From JAGVPT01 sp964642725 (lineage in GTDB: Bacteria > Bacteroidota > Ignavibacteria > UBA10030 > UBA8401): a stretch of 64,000 nucleotides of DNA. Positions 26,277 through 35,598 of the stretch are shown here, in pieces; the stretch's first letter is position 1, and every line of letters starts with the position of its first letter. The stretch lies in contig CAZXQG010000009.1 of the NCBI GenBank assembly GCA_964642725.1, positions 27,568-91,567 of the forward strand, in the 5' to 3' direction. Position numbers and translations under genes: made by a program. Below the pieces are notes generated by a model. That model ran no database searches. It was not told where the DNA came from and worked only from the letters and a program-made list of their open reading frames with translations.

Positions 26277-26355
26277 TGGCCTCGATCTGTTTGGAAGTCC
26301 GAACCGGTTTTTGTATATTTACATACTACTTTTCCCAACGAATATTTATCAGAGA

Positions 26356-27375
26356 ATGCATACTGTTACTCTTATTCCCGGTGACGGAATCGGTCCGAGC
26401 ATTGCTGAAGCCGCGCAGCGGGTCATCGAGGCAAGCGGCGTCGAGATACAATGGGAATTCGCCCCCGCCGGCGTTGCGGCGATCGAAACCTTTAAGGATC
26501 CGATCCCGGAGTCGACCATCCAGTCAATTCAAAAGAATAAAGTTGCACTGAAAGGACCGTTGACAACGTTGAGCGGCAAAGGGTTTCGCAGCGTCAACGT
26601 GGCACTGAGAAAAGAATTTGATTTGTTTGTCAACCTGCGTCCTGCGAAATCGTTCGAAGGGGTGTCATCCCGGTATGCGAAAGTCGACCTTATAATGTTC
26701 AGGGAGAACATCGAGGAGTTTTATTCCGGAATCGAACATTATGTTGATGCACAAAAGAGCGCCGCTGAGACAATAGGCATTGTTACGCGATTCGGTTCTG
26801 AAAGAATTGTTCATGCCGCTTTCGAATACGCCCGGAAATACGGCAGAAGAAAAGTGACGATCGTTCACAAAGCCAACATAATGAAATTTTCAGGAGGATT
26901 ATTTCTTGACGTTGCACGAGAGGTGGCGCAAAAGTACCCTGAGATTACAACCGAAGACCGTATTGTTGACAACATGGCGATGCAGCTTGTCCTTAATCCT
27001 AATCAGTTCGACGTCATCGTTACGACGAATTTATTCGGAGATATTTTGTCCGACCTTTGTTCGGGTTTGGTCGGAGGATTGGGATTGGCGCCGGGGGCGA
27101 ATATCGGGGCGAACGCTGCAATCTTTGAAGCAGTGCACGGCAGCGCGCCGGATATTGCCGGCAAGAATATTGCAAATCCATGCGCTATCATTCTGGCCGG
27201 GGCGATGATGCTCGAATACTTAGAAGAGCAGGATGCTGCCACGAAAATCCGCAACGCCGTTGCAAAAGTTCTCAAAGAGGGAAAACATGTGACGAAAGAT
27301 TTAGACCCGCGATCTACGACGGGAACTACCGAGATGACGGATGCTATTATCAGATCAATTCGTTCAACATCCTAA
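26356..27375 (+). CDS. NAD-type isocitrate/isopropylmalate dehydrogenase family protein
   Basis: A 339-residue beta-decarboxylating dehydrogenase. The N-terminus MHTVTLIPGDGIGPSIAEAA is typical, and PLTTLSGKGFRSVNVALRKEFDLFVNLRPAKS, cut here to its S-x-N-x-x-L-R core, favours isocitrate or homoisocitrate over isopropylmalate as substrate. The catalytic metal-binding aspartates lie in DIVDNMAMQL-like DRIVDNMAMQ and NLFGDILSDL, with the tyrosine in FRENIEEFYSGIE. The C-terminal HGSAPDIAGKNIANP binds NAD. The in-frame start at 26251 would add 35 unrelated residues from repeat DNA; ATG 26356 is preferred. Likely the TCA-cycle isocitrate dehydrogenase. Followed after 9 bp by the hydrolase gene. 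Confidence 0.9.
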   Translation: MHTVTLIPGDGIGPSIAEAAQRVIEASGVEIQWEFAPAGVAAIETFKDPIPESTIQSIQKNKVALKGPLTTLSGKGFRSVNVALRKEFDLFVNLRPAKSFEGVSSRYAKVDLIMFRENIEEFYSGIEHYVDAQKSAAETIGIVTRFGSERIVHAAFEYARKYGRRKVTIVHKANIMKFSGGLFLDVAREVAQKYPEITTEDRIVDNMAMQLVLNPNQFDVIVTTNLFGDILSDLCSGLVGGLGLAPGANIGANAAIFEAVHGSAPDIAGKNIANPCAIILAGAMMLEYLEEQDAATKIRNAVAKVLKEGKHVTKDLDPRSTTGTTEMTDAIIRSIRSTS

Positions 27376-27384
27376 GAGAATCAA

Positions 27385-28173
27385 ATGAAAAACATTATTC
27401 GAATTTCTCTCGCATTAGTATCAATGACGTTCTTTTTATCATTCACCTCGCCTGCGCAGGCGAACAAAGCAGGCAAAGGGGTAAGCGTTACATGGTACGG
27501 CCACTCCGCTTTTAAGATTTTAACTACGAAGGGAAAAGTCATCCTGATCGACCCCTGGCTTGATAATCCGAAAGCGCCGAGCAGCGCTCGGAATATTGAC
27601 AGAGCTGATCTCATTCTGGTAACGCACGGGCATTTCGACCACATCGGGAATACCGTCGAGCTGGCGCAGAAGTTCGATGCAACGGTCGTTTGTAACGGCG
27701 ACATTGCCGCTTATTTGACAAGCAAAGGAGTGAAAAAGACAGTAGTGCTCGATTATTCCGGCACGTATGAGGTCGACAAGCTGAAAATTATTATGGTGCA
27801 TGCTGATCACGGCTCAAGCATCGACAATAATGGGCAACTGTTGGCCGGAGGCAACGCTGCGGGGTTTGTCATCCAATGCGAGAATGGAGTTACGTTGTAT
27901 CATGCCGGCGATACAGGTGTCTTTGGCGACATGAAGTTGATCGCGGATCTCTATAAGCCCGACATCGTGATGATTCCGATCGGCGGTGTCTATACGATGG
28001 GTCCAAAAGAGGCCGCCAAAGCGTGCGAACTTCTCAATCCAAAATGCATCATCCCCATGCATTATGGAACTTTTCCCGCGTTGACGGGATCGCCCGTTGA
28101 CTTAAAAAACTTTTTGCCGTCTCAATTAAAGGGAAGGGTTGCCGATATCCTTCCCGGCGACACAGTGAATTAA
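27385..28173 (+). CDS. UPF0173-type metallo-beta-lactamase-fold hydrolase with signal peptide
   Basis: The 262-residue protein combines an N-terminal signal peptide (hydrophobic ISLALVSMTFFLSF, cleavage near SPAQA-N at residue 27) with a metallo-beta-lactamase domain. VTWYGHSAFKI, LIDPWLDNP, the zinc motif HGHFDH (about 76-81), HADHGSS, and the late HAGDTGVFGDMKLI and IPMHYGTFP place it in the UPF0173 (YtkL-like) group. Usual members are about 225 residues and cytoplasmic, so export is a notable difference. All metal ligands appear intact. Substrate unknown. Cotranscribed with isocitrate dehydrogenase upstream and a dus gene 12 bp downstream. Confidence 0.88.
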   Translation: MKNIIRISLALVSMTFFLSFTSPAQANKAGKGVSVTWYGHSAFKILTTKGKVILIDPWLDNPKAPSSARNIDRADLILVTHGHFDHIGNTVELAQKFDATVVCNGDIAAYLTSKGVKKTVVLDYSGTYEVDKLKIIMVHADHGSSIDNNGQLLAGGNAAGFVIQCENGVTLYHAGDTGVFGDMKLIADLYKPDIVMIPIGGVYTMGPKEAAKACELLNPKCIIPMHYGTFPALTGSPVDLKNFLPSQLKGRVADILPGDTVN

Positions 28174-28185
28174 TATCATATTAAA

Positions 28186-29187
28186 ATGAAAATCGGGTCG
28201 TTTACAATATCAAATCCAATCCTTTTGGCGCCGATGGAAGACGTTTCGGACGTTCCGTTCCGTCTCGTTTGCAAACGGCTTGGTGCGGATATTGTCTACA
28301 CGGAATTCGTCAACTCGGAGGGGCTTGTGAGGAATTCTGCAAAGACAAAGAAGAAAATGTTCTTTTCTGAAGAAGAACGCCCGTTCGGTATTCAAATTTA
28401 CGGCGGTGAAGAGGCCTCGATGGAAGGGGCCGCGAGAATTGCAGAGAGCATGAATCCCGATATCATCGACATCAATTGCGGCTGCTGGGTTAAAGACGTG
28501 GCGATGCGCGGTGCCGGAGCCGGGCTTTTGAAAGACCTGCCGAGGATGGAGAGAATTGTCTCAACCGTCGTCAAAGCAACTCATACGCCGGTGACCGTCA
28601 AAACGAGGCTTGGCTGGGACGAGAACTCAATCCGTATTGTCGAAGTGGCGAAGATGTTGGAAGGCATTGGCGTACAGGGACTCACTGTTCATTGCCGAAC
28701 GAGAGCACAGGCCCACAAAGGAGTACCGGATTATACTTGGATTCCTAAAATAAAAGCCGTCGTCTCAATTCCGGTGGTTGTAAACGGAAATATTCTTGAG
28801 GCGGCTGATGTGCAGAAAGTGTTTGATGAAACCGGCTGCGACGGGGTGATGATCGCCCGCGGAGCAATTGATAATCCTTGGATATTTCAACAAGCCAAAA
28901 CTTTCATGGCGACGGGAGTTTCCGCAAAAAATGTTTCTCTCGAAGAAAGGGTTGCAGTTTGTATCGAGCATTTGAAATTATCGGTTGAATACAAAGGAGA
29001 ACGGACCGGCGTTCTTGAAATGCGCAAACATTACTCCGGTTATTTACGCGGTCTTCCGAATGTTGCAAAACTTCGGGCAGAGCTCATGACATATGTAACT
29101 ACCGAACCGATTGTTGAGCGCCTGCTTCGGTTCATGGAAGAAGTTTCCGTAAACCCGGAGCCGTCCGCAGGAATTGTTTTTGCATAA
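28186..29187 (+). CDS. dus: tRNA-dihydrouridine synthase
   Basis: FMN enzyme that reduces specific uridines in tRNA D-loops. The 333-residue TIM barrel starts PILLAPMEDVSDVPFRL and has QIYGGEE, the catalytic block INCGCWVKDVAMRGAGAGLL near residue 95, TVKTRLGW near 142, VHCRTRAQ and IARGAIDNPWIF. Length and the C-terminal helical region fit DusB. The active-site cysteine is followed by WV instead of the near-universal PV (GCPV), which is odd. The lysine of VKTR and the histidine of VHCR, which bind FMN, are intact. Part of the isocitrate dehydrogenase-hydrolase-dus run. Confidence 0.9.
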   Translation: MKIGSFTISNPILLAPMEDVSDVPFRLVCKRLGADIVYTEFVNSEGLVRNSAKTKKKMFFSEEERPFGIQIYGGEEASMEGAARIAESMNPDIIDINCGCWVKDVAMRGAGAGLLKDLPRMERIVSTVVKATHTPVTVKTRLGWDENSIRIVEVAKMLEGIGVQGLTVHCRTRAQAHKGVPDYTWIPKIKAVVSIPVVVNGNILEAADVQKVFDETGCDGVMIARGAIDNPWIFQQAKTFMATGVSAKNVSLEERVAVCIEHLKLSVEYKGERTGVLEMRKHYSGYLRGLPNVAKLRAELMTYVTTEPIVERLLRFMEEVSVNPEPSAGIVFA

Positions 29188-29316
29188 ACGCTTTGCGATT
29201 CTTGTTCAATTCTTTTATCTTCTTGCGGCACCGTGGAAACGAAATTCTGCCGCACCGGCAGGATAGTTGTGCGCGTTGCAATTGCCTAATGTTACCCTAG
29301 AACTAAAAAAGTTTAC

Positions 29317-29934
29317 ATGATTGCCTTCATCGTAGGATTCGTTGTCGGTTTTTTTACCACCATCCCTATCGGGCCTATCAACATCGCAGTCATGACGAAA
29401 GGACTGTCCGGCAAGACCGGTCAAGGATTGATGATCGGTGCCGGTTCAGGGTGGATGGATATTTTGTATTGCGCGGCCGCAATGTTCGGCATCTCATCGT
29501 TAAACTCGAACCCGAAAATCGAACTTATTTTTCGAATTGCCACGTTCGCTGTGTTCTTTTTGCTCGGAATCAAAACGACGTTCTTCAACATACGCGAAGC
29601 GAAAGTGGCAAAGAGCGAAGAGTCTCCCGGATTCAAACGATATTTTCTTCTCGGCATTGTCCTCTACCTTTCCAATCCCTCCTTCATTGCATACTGGATT
29701 ACCGTCGCAGGTATTGTTCACGGATACCATATTCTCGCAGCCTCATCATACAACAATTTGTTTTTTTCGCTTGGCACAGGGTTCGGAACGACCGGATGGT
29801 TTTTCATCCTTCTCGAACTCGTCGAAAAACAAAAAATGAAACTTGACAAAGCGTTAATAGAAAAAATTACCCGCGGTTTCGGCGTTATCTTGCTTCTCAT
29901 CAGCTTGTTTATGGCGTACAGGCTGCTTTCGTAG
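29317..29934 (+). CDS. LysE family transporter
   Basis: A 205-residue inner-membrane protein with about six hydrophobic segments. The start FIVGFVVGFFTTIPIGPINIAVM carries the IPIGPxN motif of LysE/RhtB exporters (here residues 15-22), which use the proton gradient to expel amino acids or related compounds. NPSFIAYWITVAG near 125 corresponds to the conserved NPK-like loop. The C-terminal helix GFGVILLLISLFMAYRL completes the fold. Exported substrate unknown. Single gene with 130 bp before and 70 bp after it. Confidence 0.87.
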   Translation: MIAFIVGFVVGFFTTIPIGPINIAVMTKGLSGKTGQGLMIGAGSGWMDILYCAAAMFGISSLNSNPKIELIFRIATFAVFFLLGIKTTFFNIREAKVAKSEESPGFKRYFLLGIVLYLSNPSFIAYWITVAGIVHGYHILAASSYNNLFFSLGTGFGTTGWFFILLELVEKQKMKLDKALIEKITRGFGVILLLISLFMAYRLLS

Positions 29935-30003
29935 CCGGCGCGGAACTGTACACGCATTTGTGGTGTCAATTATTCACGCATCATTTTTTGAAGGAGACGT
30001 ACT

Positions 30004-31980
30004 ATGGCCAAAAAAGGTCAACAGAACGGCTCGGCAAACATCACGTCCGTTCTCAAAGAATACCGTGTGTTCAAGCCGAGTGTGAAGTTCTCGAAATCGG
30101 CGACGTTAAAATCGTTCGCGCAGTACAAAAAGATGTACAGCGAATCGATTCACTCGCCGGAAAAGTTTTGGGCTGCAATGGCAGAAGAACTTTCCTGGTA
30201 CAAGAAGTGGACGAAAGTTCTCCGATGGAAACTACCCTTCGCTGAATGGTTTGTGGGCGGAAAGATTAACGTCTCCGCGAATTGTCTGGACCGGCATTTG
30301 ACGACATGGAGGAAAAACAAAGCGGCGATTATTTGGGAGGGGGAACCGGGAGATACGCGCACGCTGACCTACGCGGACCTTCATCGTGAAGTGTGCAAGT
30401 GCGCCAACGTGTTGAAGAAACTCGGCGTCGAGAAAGGCGACCGCGTTATCATCTACATGCCGATGATTCCCGAACTCCCCATAGCAATGCTCGCATGTGC
30501 GAGAATTGGAGCGACGCACAGCGTCATTTTCGGGGGGTTCAGCGCTGAGGCACTGAAAGACCGCATCAACGATGCACAGGCGAAACTTGTCGTTACTGCC
30601 GACGGAGGTTACCGGCGTGGAAGTATTATTCCGCTGAAGGCAAATATTGATGAGGCGTTGAAAGTCACGCCCTCCGTCGAGAGCGTCGTTGTTGTTAACA
30701 GAGTCGGGTTGGATGTCGGCATGATTCCAGGGCGCGATCATTGGTGGGATGGATTGATGTCCACAACATCCGCTGAGTGCGAGCCGGAGAAACTAGATTC
30801 CGAACATCCGCTATACATTCTGTATACAAGCGGTACAACCGGCAAGCCGAAAGGCGTTGTGCATTCGACCGCCGGCTATTTGCTCGGCTGTCATCTTACT
30901 ATGAAATATGTTTTCGACATTAAAGATACCGATACATACTGGTGTACGGCCGACATCGGCTGGGTGACGGGCCACAGCTATATTGTGTACGGCCCGTTTT
31001 CGAACGGTGCAACCGTTGTGATGTACGAGGGGGCTCCGAATCATCCGGAGCCGGACCGTTTCTGGAGCATTGTCGAAAAATATAAAGTGAACGTTTTTTA
31101 CACGGCACCCACGGCGATCAGAGCATTTATAAAATGGGGAGAACAATGGCCGCTCAAGCACGACCTGAGTTCACTCCGGCTTCTCGGAACGGTAGGGGAG
31201 CCGATAAATCCTGAAGCGTGGATGTGGTACAGTAAGATTATCGGGAAGGGGAAATGCCCGATTGTCGACACGTGGTGGCAAACGGAGACCGGTTCAATTA
31301 TGATTACACCTCTTCCCGGAGTGACGCCGACAAAACCGGGAACTGCAACGCTTCCGTTTTTCGGCATCCAGCCCGATGTCGTCAATAAAGAAGGGAAGTC
31401 TGTTGCAGCGAATCAAGGCGGTTATCTTGTTATCAAAAAACCATGGCCGTCAATGATGCGTGGTGTGTATCGCGATCCGGAAAGATTTAAGAAGACGTAC
31501 TGGAGCGACATTAAAGGAATGTACTTTACCGGCGACGGTGCGAGGCGCGATAAAGATGGATATTTTTGGATTATGGGCCGCGTTGACGACGTCATTAACG
31601 TTTCCGGGCACAGGCTCGGGACAATGGAAGTGGAAAGTGCTCTCGTTAGCCATCCCTATGTCGCCGAAGCAGCTGTGGTCGGCAAACCGGATGAAATAAA
31701 AGGCTCTGCCATATGCGCCTTTGTTACTTTGGAGGGGAAGCGAACGCCGTCGCCTCAATTAAAAGAAGAATTGCGGCTGCATGTAGCCAAAGAAATCGGC
31801 GCCATGGCAAAGCCTGATGACATTCGATTCACCGACGCATTGCCTAAAACACGAAGTGGGAAGATTATGCGCCGTTTATTGCGAGAAATTGCTTCAGGGG
31901 GAGCAACAACCGGCGATACGACAACGCTTGAAGATTTTTCAGTATTGGAGAAATTGCGCCATCACGAAGACGAAGAATAA
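30004..31980 (+). CDS. acs: Acetyl-CoA synthetase
   Basis: Activates acetate with ATP and CoA to acetyl-CoA. The 658-residue ANL enzyme shows LYTSGTTGKPKGVVHSTAGY (P-loop A3, near 273), TCADIGWVTGHSYIVYGP-like GWVTGHSY, WWQTETGSIMITP, TGDGARRDKDGYFWIMGR, the hinge aspartate in GRVDDVINVSGHRLGTMEVE, and the C-terminal PKTRSGKIMRRLLR whose lysine is the acetylation-regulated catalytic residue. GAAGGAG lies 8 bp before ATG 30004. Together with ackA at 39.4 kb it gives the cell both high- and low-affinity acetate routes. Single gene. Confidence 0.95.
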   Translation: MAKKGQQNGSANITSVLKEYRVFKPSVKFSKSATLKSFAQYKKMYSESIHSPEKFWAAMAEELSWYKKWTKVLRWKLPFAEWFVGGKINVSANCLDRHLTTWRKNKAAIIWEGEPGDTRTLTYADLHREVCKCANVLKKLGVEKGDRVIIYMPMIPELPIAMLACARIGATHSVIFGGFSAEALKDRINDAQAKLVVTADGGYRRGSIIPLKANIDEALKVTPSVESVVVVNRVGLDVGMIPGRDHWWDGLMSTTSAECEPEKLDSEHPLYILYTSGTTGKPKGVVHSTAGYLLGCHLTMKYVFDIKDTDTYWCTADIGWVTGHSYIVYGPFSNGATVVMYEGAPNHPEPDRFWSIVEKYKVNVFYTAPTAIRAFIKWGEQWPLKHDLSSLRLLGTVGEPINPEAWMWYSKIIGKGKCPIVDTWWQTETGSIMITPLPGVTPTKPGTATLPFFGIQPDVVNKEGKSVAANQGGYLVIKKPWPSMMRGVYRDPERFKKTYWSDIKGMYFTGDGARRDKDGYFWIMGRVDDVINVSGHRLGTMEVESALVSHPYVAEAAVVGKPDEIKGSAICAFVTLEGKRTPSPQLKEELRLHVAKEIGAMAKPDDIRFTDALPKTRSGKIMRRLLREIASGGATTGDTTTLEDFSVLEKLRHHEDEE

Positions 31981-32235
31981 AGCCGATAATCGAGCATTAT
32001 TTCTTATTTGAAAATAATTCGTTGACGCAGTTTTATTGAATGCTGAGGCGCGTAATTCTCGATCACGCTTTTTCGTTAAGAAGGGATACGGGTAAGCAAA
32101 GAATCGAACCCGCCGCCCGAAGCATTTTATACAATTTCTCTGCCTAAAATTATACTTGCGCCCATTTACCGACTTTGTTATATTCAAACGTCCTCGGTAG
32201 AGCAGGAGAAATCACCACGTTTAACTTCACTCGGT

Positions 32236-32745
32236 ATGCCTAAAGTTTATTGCACATCATTCGACTCCAAGATTGGCCATATCTATATTGCCTCAACGGA
32301 TAAAGGGGTGTGCAAGATCAGTATCCCTAAGGAATCAAAGAAAGATTTTTTCGACTGGTTGTCCATCCATTTCGACGACGATGATGTTGTTGAAAACAAA
32401 AGCCGCAACAAGGAAGCTATCGATCAATTGAACCGCTACTTCAACGGCAAGCTCGCAAAGTTTTCCGCCCCGGTTGATCAAATAGGTACAACGTTTCAAT
32501 TGAGGGTATGGAAGGAGTTACTGCGGATTCCGTACGGAACAACCATCACGTACAAGCAGCTTGCCCGGAGAGTCGGCGTCCCGCGCGGCTTCCGGGCAGT
32601 AGGAACAGCCAACGGAAGCAATCCGCTTCCTATCGTTGTACCATGTCACCGCGTTGTCGGACATGACGGCTCGCTCGCCGGTTACTCAGCCGGAGTGAAG
32701 ACCAAAGAATTTCTTCTGCGGCTCGAAGGCGCAATTATTTTGTAG
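32236..32745 (+). CDS. ogt: Methylated-DNA--protein-cysteine methyltransferase
   Basis: Suicide repair protein that takes the alkyl group from O6-alkylguanine onto its own cysteine. The 169-residue sequence has an N-terminal domain and a C-terminal Ogt/AGT domain with FQLRVWKELLRIPYGTT, TYKQLARRVG, RAVGTANGSNP and the active-site IVVPCHRVVGHDGS (C137, with H138 and R139), then GYSAGVKTKEFLL. Asparagine N126 of the hinge and arginine R120, which flips the base, are present. It stands alone before the uvrD gene, 118 bp downstream. The 255 bp before it contain no gene that I can support. Confidence 0.93.
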   Translation: MPKVYCTSFDSKIGHIYIASTDKGVCKISIPKESKKDFFDWLSIHFDDDDVVENKSRNKEAIDQLNRYFNGKLAKFSAPVDQIGTTFQLRVWKELLRIPYGTTITYKQLARRVGVPRGFRAVGTANGSNPLPIVVPCHRVVGHDGSLAGYSAGVKTKEFLLRLEGAIIL

Positions 32746-32863
32746 CGGAAGCTTCATCGGCACTTCTCCCCCTTTTTCTCCCCGTGCAATTCTTTGTCCC
32801 GTTTGCATCCATTCCGTAATTTATGTATTTTTTTGCACACACACATTTTCGTTTTCTCTTCCT

Positions 32864-35119
32864 ATGGATTTGCTAAAGCAGCTTAATCCCGTTCAACAAC
32901 AGGCGGTCTCCGTTACCGGCGGCCCTGTGATGATTGTCGCCGGTGCGGGAAGCGGTAAAACGCGGGTGCTCACGTACCGGGTTGCTCATCTTATTGAAAA
33001 TGGAATTAAGCCGTACCAAATTCTGGCGCTGACGTTCACGAACAAAGCCGCAAAAGAAATGAAGCACCGCATCGAAGAGCTTGTTGGCGAGCAGGCGGTG
33101 AATGTGTGGGCTGGTACATTCCACTCGATCTTCGCGCGCATTCTCCGCCACGAATGCGAAGCGATCGGATTCCAGAGAAATTTTACCATTTACGACAGCG
33201 AAGACAGCCTAGGGCTCGTCAAAAATATAATGTCGTCGCTGAACATCTCCGCGCAGCAGTTCAATCCTCGTGGAATCCAGTCCCGCATCAGCGGAGCAAA
33301 AAACCACCTTGTTTCGCCGGAGCAGTATGATGAGATCGCGAAAGACCCGTTCGAGCAGCGGACGGCGCTCGTCTTCAAGGAATATCAAGAACGGCTGTTC
33401 AAGAGCAATGCTATGGATTTCGACGATTTGCTGCTAAAGCCGATCGAATTATTCCAGCGCAACGAGGGCATTCTAGAGAAATATCAATACCGTTTCCAGT
33501 ATCTTCTTGTAGATGAATACCAGGACACAAACCGCGCGCAGTACGTTCTAATCAACCTGATGGCAAAACGGTTTAAGAATATTTGCGTTGTCGGCGACGA
33601 CGCACAGAGCATCTATGCTTTTCGGGGAGCCGACATCAAAAATATTTTGGATTTTGAACGAGATTACCCCGAGAGCAAAGTCTTCAGGCTGGAACAGAAC
33701 TACAGGTCGACGAAGACGATTCTCGCCGCCGCGGACTCCATCATTAAGAATAATCGGAATCAAATTCATAAGACCTTGTGGACGTCCAATGCTCAAGGGG
33801 ATCTGATCACGATGATCGAAGCGGAGGACGATAAAGATGAGGGGATGAAAATCGTTTCCCATATTCAAGAGCAATGCGGAAAAATGAAGTTGGACTTGAA
33901 GGACTTCGCGGTTTTATACCGGACGAATGCGCAGTCGCGGTCGTTGGAAGATGGACTGCGGAGAAACGGAATTCCATACGTCATCGTCGGCGGCGTCGAA
34001 TTCTATAAACGAAAAGAAATCAAAGACGTTCTCGCCTACCTTCGTTTTATCGTCAATCCAAAAGATGGAGAAAGTCTGCGGAGGATTATCAACTTTCCGG
34101 TTCGCGGAATCGGCGACACGACCTTCGAAAAAATACTTTATCATGCCGAGCATGGTGCTGGAGGGCCGCGGAGTCTATTCGACGCCATGAAAGACATCAA
34201 TGAAGTCGGTGCAATCGGCGACCGGGCAAAAACCGCCATTCTTCAGTTTGTGCACTTCCTTCAGAAATATATCGAGCTTAAACTGCAAATGTCTGCCAGC
34301 GAACTTGCCCGTGCGCTGGTGGATGAACTTGGCTTTCTGCGGAGCTTGAAGGAGGAAGCGACCACCGAAGCGCTCGCCCGCTGGGAGAATATTCAAGAAT
34401 TGCTTTCTGCGATCACCGAATTTACGTCGCAGACACCCGACGCTACGCTGGAGAGTTTTCTTGAAGAAGTCTCGTTGGTTTCTCCCGTCGACACCGTTGT
34501 GGACCAGCGCAACGCGATTACGTTGATGACGCTCCACTCCGCAAAAGGACTGGAATTTCCCGTTGTCTTCATCGCAGGACTAGAGGAGGGATTGTTTCCG
34601 TTGTACCAAGTTGCGCCCGAACCGGAGGAGTTGGAAGAAGAACGCCGTCTTTTTTATGTTGGCATTACCAGGGCAATGAAGAAATTATATCTTACACACA
34701 CTCGCCTGCGGTACCGCTTCGGCGACGTTACCTATCCCGTGCTTTCACGCTTCGCCGAAGAGATCGACCCATCGCTGATTTTGCATGAAACTTCCCGGCG
34801 TGTTGCCCTCCCCGTGCATCGTCATGGCGGTGCTGCGGGACAGGAGGGGAGCCATTTTTCGTTCAAAGGGGATCACGCAAAGAAGCAGCATGGTCCGATA
34901 CCAACGGGGTTCGACAGAGAGAGCGAACCCGATTATGAAAATGAATCTCAAGAAATTATGACGTTGAGGGTGGGGGCGAAGGTTGAACATGAATCATTCG
35001 GAATGGGAAAAGTCCTTCAGCTCGCCGGCACGGGAGATTCAAGCAAAGCGGTCGTGTTGTTCGACAGCGTTGGACCTAAGAATCTCATGCTCAAGTATGC
35101 AAAGCTGCGTTTGCTATGA
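32864..35119 (+). CDS. pcrA: UvrD/PcrA-type superfamily 1 DNA helicase
   Basis: ATP-driven 3'-5' helicase for nucleotide excision and mismatch repair and for clearing RecA or replication blocks. The 751-residue protein has motif Q LNPVQQQAV, motif I VAGAGSGKTRVL, Ia LTFTNKAAKEM, II LVDEYQDTNRAQ, III GDDAQSIYAFRGAD, IV RLEQNYRSTKTIL, V TLMTLHSAKGLEFP and VI EERRLFYVGITRA, in order. The C-terminal end (about 690-751), VGAKVEHESFGMGKVLQLAGTG, is the Tudor-like domain that binds RNA polymerase in PcrA and UvrD. Start ATG 32864 gives the normal MDLLKQLNPVQQ. No LexA-like dyad is seen upstream. Confidence 0.95.
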   Translation: MDLLKQLNPVQQQAVSVTGGPVMIVAGAGSGKTRVLTYRVAHLIENGIKPYQILALTFTNKAAKEMKHRIEELVGEQAVNVWAGTFHSIFARILRHECEAIGFQRNFTIYDSEDSLGLVKNIMSSLNISAQQFNPRGIQSRISGAKNHLVSPEQYDEIAKDPFEQRTALVFKEYQERLFKSNAMDFDDLLLKPIELFQRNEGILEKYQYRFQYLLVDEYQDTNRAQYVLINLMAKRFKNICVVGDDAQSIYAFRGADIKNILDFERDYPESKVFRLEQNYRSTKTILAAADSIIKNNRNQIHKTLWTSNAQGDLITMIEAEDDKDEGMKIVSHIQEQCGKMKLDLKDFAVLYRTNAQSRSLEDGLRRNGIPYVIVGGVEFYKRKEIKDVLAYLRFIVNPKDGESLRRIINFPVRGIGDTTFEKILYHAEHGAGGPRSLFDAMKDINEVGAIGDRAKTAILQFVHFLQKYIELKLQMSASELARALVDELGFLRSLKEEATTEALARWENIQELLSAITEFTSQTPDATLESFLEEVSLVSPVDTVVDQRNAITLMTLHSAKGLEFPVVFIAGLEEGLFPLYQVAPEPEELEEERRLFYVGITRAMKKLYLTHTRLRYRFGDVTYPVLSRFAEEIDPSLILHETSRRVALPVHRHGGAAGQEGSHFSFKGDHAKKQHGPIPTGFDRESEPDYENESQEIMTLRVGAKVEHESFGMGKVLQLAGTGDSSKAVVLFDSVGPKNLMLKYAKLRLL

Positions 35120-35129
35120 TGACTGTCGT

Positions 35130-35555
35130 TCAAGGAGTTTCATTCATACCTTTAGAGCGGATGATCAGCATGTTGCCCCAATAGTCGCGATGGATGTAGT
35201 GCGTGATGATCGCCGTGAACTGGGCAATTGAATCCGGCGGAAGGATGAAACAGACTTGCGTCGGTTTTCCGTTTTCAGCGTTTTTGTGGTCGAAAAAAAC
35301 ATCGTATTGAGTCAGTGAGTGGGGCGATTCGAGAGTGTTGTTGTCTGCCTTCACGACGCCGATAACGAAGCGTTTGTTTATCTCGTCGAATGCAAAAACG
35401 TCGGGCCGTTTGTTCTGCTGGTCGCCGTATCCATCATTGTGCAGCGCGTCCGGATTGCGGTACCCTTCAGTATCTCTTGCGCCAATGATGGTATACTTTG
35501 CCGACAAACAGTGCTGAAGCAATTCTTCAATTAACCGTGCTGACAGATCTTTCAT
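35130..35555 (-). CDS. Hypothetical protein, possible PD-(D/E)xK nuclease-like fold
   Basis: The minus-strand frame is open from 35690, but the first 45 residues overlap the divergent membrane-peptidase-like gene; ATG 35555 (MKDLSARLIEELLQHC) gives 141 residues. KRPDVFAFDEINKRFVIGVVKAD has the PD-Xn-xxK layout of the nuclease fold (a helix, a strand with PD, then a strand ending in K), with valine in place of the usual D or E. It ends with a predicted helix HYIHRDYWGNMLIIRS. A guess at nuclease-like or nuclease-derived fold is all that sequence supports. It is convergent with pcrA, 10 bp from its stop. Confidence 0.6.
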   Translation of the reverse strand: MKDLSARLIEELLQHCLSAKYTIIGARDTEGYRNPDALHNDGYGDQQNKRPDVFAFDEINKRFVIGVVKADNNTLESPHSLTQYDVFFDHKNAENGKPTQVCFILPPDSIAQFTAIITHYIHRDYWGNMLIIRSKGMNETP

Positions 35556-35598
35556 AATAGACAAAGTAATTTTTTCACGAACGAAATGCAAAAGCTGA

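Noticed and set aside
32090..32140. Sequence resembling a tRNA T-arm (AATCGAACCC)
   Set aside because: No acceptor, D or anticodon stems can be formed around it on either strand.
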